Made by a program: the position numbers and the translations under genes. The notes under the pieces are model-generated. The model was not told the origin of the DNA, did no database searches, and worked only from the letters and a program-made list of their open reading frames with translations. Positions 19,710-21,756 of a stretch of DNA of 21,756 nucleotides are shown one piece after another. Source of the DNA: UBA4055 sp964648295 (lineage in GTDB: Bacteria; UBA4055); assembly GCA_964648295.1 (NCBI GenBank), contig CAZYNH010000023.1, forward strand, positions 1 to 21,756, read 5' to 3'. Numbering within the stretch: position 1 is the stretch's first letter; the number at the start of each line of letters is the position of its first letter.

Positions 19710-21683
19710 ATGAACTATAACGACAGTCAGATACAGGCGATCGAACATTTCGGCGGGCCTTGCCTTGTTCTTGCAGGGGCGGGCAGCGGAAAAACAAGAG
19801 TTATCATAGGAAGGATAGAAAGGCTCATCTCACACCACGGGGTCGATCCGAAAAATATCCTCGCTGTTACATTCACGAACAAGGCCGCCGAAGAGATGCG
19901 GGAGAGGCTTTCCAAGTCGGTAAGCACGCATTCGGAAATCACCTGCTCGACCTTCCACGCGCTCGGCGTGAGGCTGATAAAAGAGAATCTTGATAAACTC
20001 GGTTACTCAAGGGGATTTTCAATTTACGGCTCTCCCGAGCAGCACGCTGCCATCAGAAAGGCGATGCACAATTTGAACATCGCCGACGACATGTTCGATC
20101 CAAAGCTTATCAGCTACAAGATATCTTATTTTAAGAACCGTTTCATCAGCCTCTCTGCGGTTGCCGCGATCGACCCCGTGACAAGCGTATCCAAGCGGAT
20201 CATGCCGGAGTATGACAGGATATTAAAGGCGAACAACGCGCTCGATTTTGACGACCTGTTACTCAAAATGCTTGAACTTTTTTCCGATAAAGAAATACTT
20301 GAAAAATATCAGGACCTGCTCAGGTTCATCCTGATCGACGAGTTCCAGGACACCAACCCCGTTCAGAACAGGATCGTTTTAACTCTGGGATCAAAATACG
20401 GGAATGTCTTTGTGGTCGGGGATGACGACCAGTCCATTTACGGCTTCAGGGGCGCTGATTTCAGGAATATTCTCGATTTTGAGAAACACTGGGAGAACTG
20501 CCGAATAATTGTGCTCGATGTCAACTACCGCTCGACAGAGACCATACTTGAGGCGGCTTCGTCGGTGATAGGCAACAATACTGAAAGGAAGCAGAAGAAT
20601 GTGAGAACCCACATAAAAACCCGCATCCCGATCGAATATTTCGCCGCGACAGACGATAAGCACGAAGCGGACCTGATAAGCGACAAAATAAAGAACTCGG
20701 GAACGAAATTCTCCGATTTCGCGGTGCTTCTGCGCACAAATTACCTTTCAAGGACGATAGAGGAATCGTTCCGGGCATTCAGGATACCTTACAAAATTGT
20801 CGGCGATTACAAATTTTACGAAAGAAAGGAGATCAAGGACATCCTTGCCTACCTGAGCATAATGGTAAACCCGTCGGACGAAGTTTCGGCGTTAAGGATA
20901 ATCAATACTCCCAAACGGGGCATTGGCGAGGACACGGTCTTCAAGGTTTCAAATTACGCAGAGCAAAACGGCATCACTTTTTTCAGAGCGCTCAAAGATT
21001 TCAAAAATATCGAAACGATAGCGAGCTCGAAGCACCACAACATATCTGAATTCCTCAGCATTATAACTGACCTTGTGGATATGGCCGGATCGAAAGATAT
21101 CTCAGGCACGGCGAAAAGAGTGATCGAAAAGACCGGATATTACCAGTATCTTGAAAAGGAGAACGAGAAAGGCGCCGAATCCAGGAAAGCGAATGTCGAA
21201 GAGCTTCTCAACTCGATCAGCGATTATCAGGATATGACCGTTAACCCCACCCTTAACGGATTTCTCGAGAAGATCGCGCTTATCCAGGACGGCGATGACA
21301 CCGACCGCGGCGAACAGGTCATTGTTCTTACAGTGCACTCGTCCAAGGGCCTCGAGTTCGAGAATGTTTTCATCGCCGGCTTTGAAGAGGGAATATTCCC
21401 TCACAAGCGCTCTCTTGACGAGGATCATATTGACGAGGAAAGACGGCTCTGTTATGTAGCAATAACCCGCGCGAAGAAAAAGCTCTATATCTCATCATGC
21501 GACAAAAGGACAAGATACGGTGAGGATTCAAAGTGCAGGCCGTCGCGCTTTCTTTCGGAAATACCTGAAGACCTCTTCCTCTATCCGCCTTCACAGGCCA
21601 AAGAAAAGGCCGCCGATAACGCAAGATCAAAAATAGTTGAGATGATGGAAAAGCTAAGGAACAAATATAGAGAGAAGAAATAG
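19710..21683 (+). CDS. UvrD/Rep/PcrA-family superfamily 1 DNA helicase
   Basis: This is a 3'-5' DNA helicase of replication restart or repair, 657 residues. Motifs in order: Q motif (NDSQIQAIEH), Walker A GAGSGKT (Lys28), AVTFTNKAAEEMRER (Ia), DEFQD (Asp210-Asp214, Walker B), GDDDQSIYGFRGAD (III), NYRST (IV), TVHSSKGLEFENVF (V) and CYVAITRAKKKLYIS with Arg587 (VI). The phrases GPCLVLAGAGSGKT and STFHALGVRLIKE are closer to E. coli Rep (673 residues) than to UvrD, but Rep, UvrD and PcrA cannot be separated safely here, so I give no symbol. The C-terminus lacks the longer tail of PcrA. It starts 3 bases after the kinase stop, so it is co-transcribed with the two-component genes. Confidence 0.95.
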   Translation: MNYNDSQIQAIEHFGGPCLVLAGAGSGKTRVIIGRIERLISHHGVDPKNILAVTFTNKAAEEMRERLSKSVSTHSEITCSTFHALGVRLIKENLDKLGYSRGFSIYGSPEQHAAIRKAMHNLNIADDMFDPKLISYKISYFKNRFISLSAVAAIDPVTSVSKRIMPEYDRILKANNALDFDDLLLKMLELFSDKEILEKYQDLLRFILIDEFQDTNPVQNRIVLTLGSKYGNVFVVGDDDQSIYGFRGADFRNILDFEKHWENCRIIVLDVNYRSTETILEAASSVIGNNTERKQKNVRTHIKTRIPIEYFAATDDKHEADLISDKIKNSGTKFSDFAVLLRTNYLSRTIEESFRAFRIPYKIVGDYKFYERKEIKDILAYLSIMVNPSDEVSALRIINTPKRGIGEDTVFKVSNYAEQNGITFFRALKDFKNIETIASSKHHNISEFLSIITDLVDMAGSKDISGTAKRVIEKTGYYQYLEKENEKGAESRKANVEELLNSISDYQDMTVNPTLNGFLEKIALIQDGDDTDRGEQVIVLTVHSSKGLEFENVFIAGFEEGIFPHKRSLDEDHIDEERRLCYVAITRAKKKLYISSCDKRTRYGEDSKCRPSRFLSEIPEDLFLYPPSQAKEKAADNARSKIVEMMEKLRNKYREKK

Positions 21684-21690
21684 ATTTCCT

Positions 21691-21719
21691 TTGACAAAGC
21701 GTCTTAAATTAATTAAATA
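21691..21719 (+). promoter_or_regulatory. Promoter upstream of the gene leaving the right edge
   Basis: TTGACA (21691-21696), 17 bases, then TAAATA (21714-21719). It begins 7 bases after the helicase stop and lies about 28 bases before an ATG at 21747. The region is very AT-rich, which makes chance -10 matches easy, but the perfect -35 and the spacing support it. Confidence 0.6.
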
Positions 21720-21746
21720 TAACTTATAAAAATTTTGAGCAGGAAA

Positions 21747-21756
21747 ATGTACCGCG
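21747..21756 (+). CDS. First codons of a gene cut by the window edge
   Basis: ATG-TAC-CGC follows GAGCAGGAAA, a plausible ribosome site, and the promoter above. Only Met-Tyr-Arg is visible, so no product can be named. The call rests on promoter, ribosome site and start codon being in correct spacing. Confidence 0.4.

Noticed and set aside
1..21756. CRISPR arrays, insertion sequences, integrases or a defence system
   Set aside because: I found no spaced direct repeats, no transposase or recombinase motifs, no tRNA-flanking duplications and no nuclease/effector gene pairs on either strand.

Overview
The window reads as a chromosomal segment of a Gram-negative bacterium of the FCB (Fibrobacteres-Chlorobi-Bacteroidetes) type, probably one of its uncultured candidate phyla; I cannot name the phylum from sequence alone. 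Three large secreted proteins end in the same NYPNPFNP...SG(V/L/M)Y...K sorting domain, which is typical of type IX secretion substrates in that group. LolA implies an outer membrane, and IspE implies the MEP route to isoprenoids. Several promoters look sigma-70-like (TTGACA or close, 16-17 bases, TATATT/TAAATT). There is no integrase, transposase, CRISPR array or phage gene, and no gene-free stretch longer than about 160 bases.

Layout. 1-680: the tail of an unidentified gene, then ndk, ending in a terminator that can serve both strands. 683-3925 (minus): amrB-like Memo protein, ftsK, and tRNA-Leu(CAG) with its own promoter. 4081-12200 (plus): a secretion cluster with an M6 metalloprotease, a papain-like cysteine protease, deoC joined to the latter by an ATGA overlap, and a secreted 681-residue protein of unknown function. 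12201-13762 (minus): a SpoU/TrmH RNA methyltransferase and mazG, also ATGA-coupled. 13884-17163 (plus): lolA-ispE (ATGA overlap), spoVG, two tRNA-Gln genes, rplY and pth. 17201-18431: rpsF-rpsR-rplI with a promoter, a leader hairpin matching the S6:S18 autoregulatory motif including its CCG bulge, and a terminator. 18445-21683: a receiver protein, a histidine kinase and a Rep/UvrD-type helicase in one tight run. The window ends with a promoter and the first codons of another gene.

Most genes are housekeeping: nucleotide pool (ndk, mazG, deoC), chromosome segregation (ftsK), translation (tRNAs, L25, Pth, S6, S18, L9, rRNA/tRNA methylation), envelope (lolA) and isoprenoids (ispE). The secreted peptidase cluster is the accessory part.

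The most notable observations are these. (1) The receiver and kinase genes look like one ancestral receiver-kinase protein split by a single-base frame change in an A-rich stretch near 18964, with a continuous linker helix recovered if one A is added. (2) There is a clear S6:S18 leader RNA. (3) The cysteine protease carries an EF-hand/dockerin-like calcium loop between its catalytic His and Asn. (4) DeoC sits inside the peptidase operon and lacks two residues usually conserved in the family. (5) mazG appears to start at CTG.
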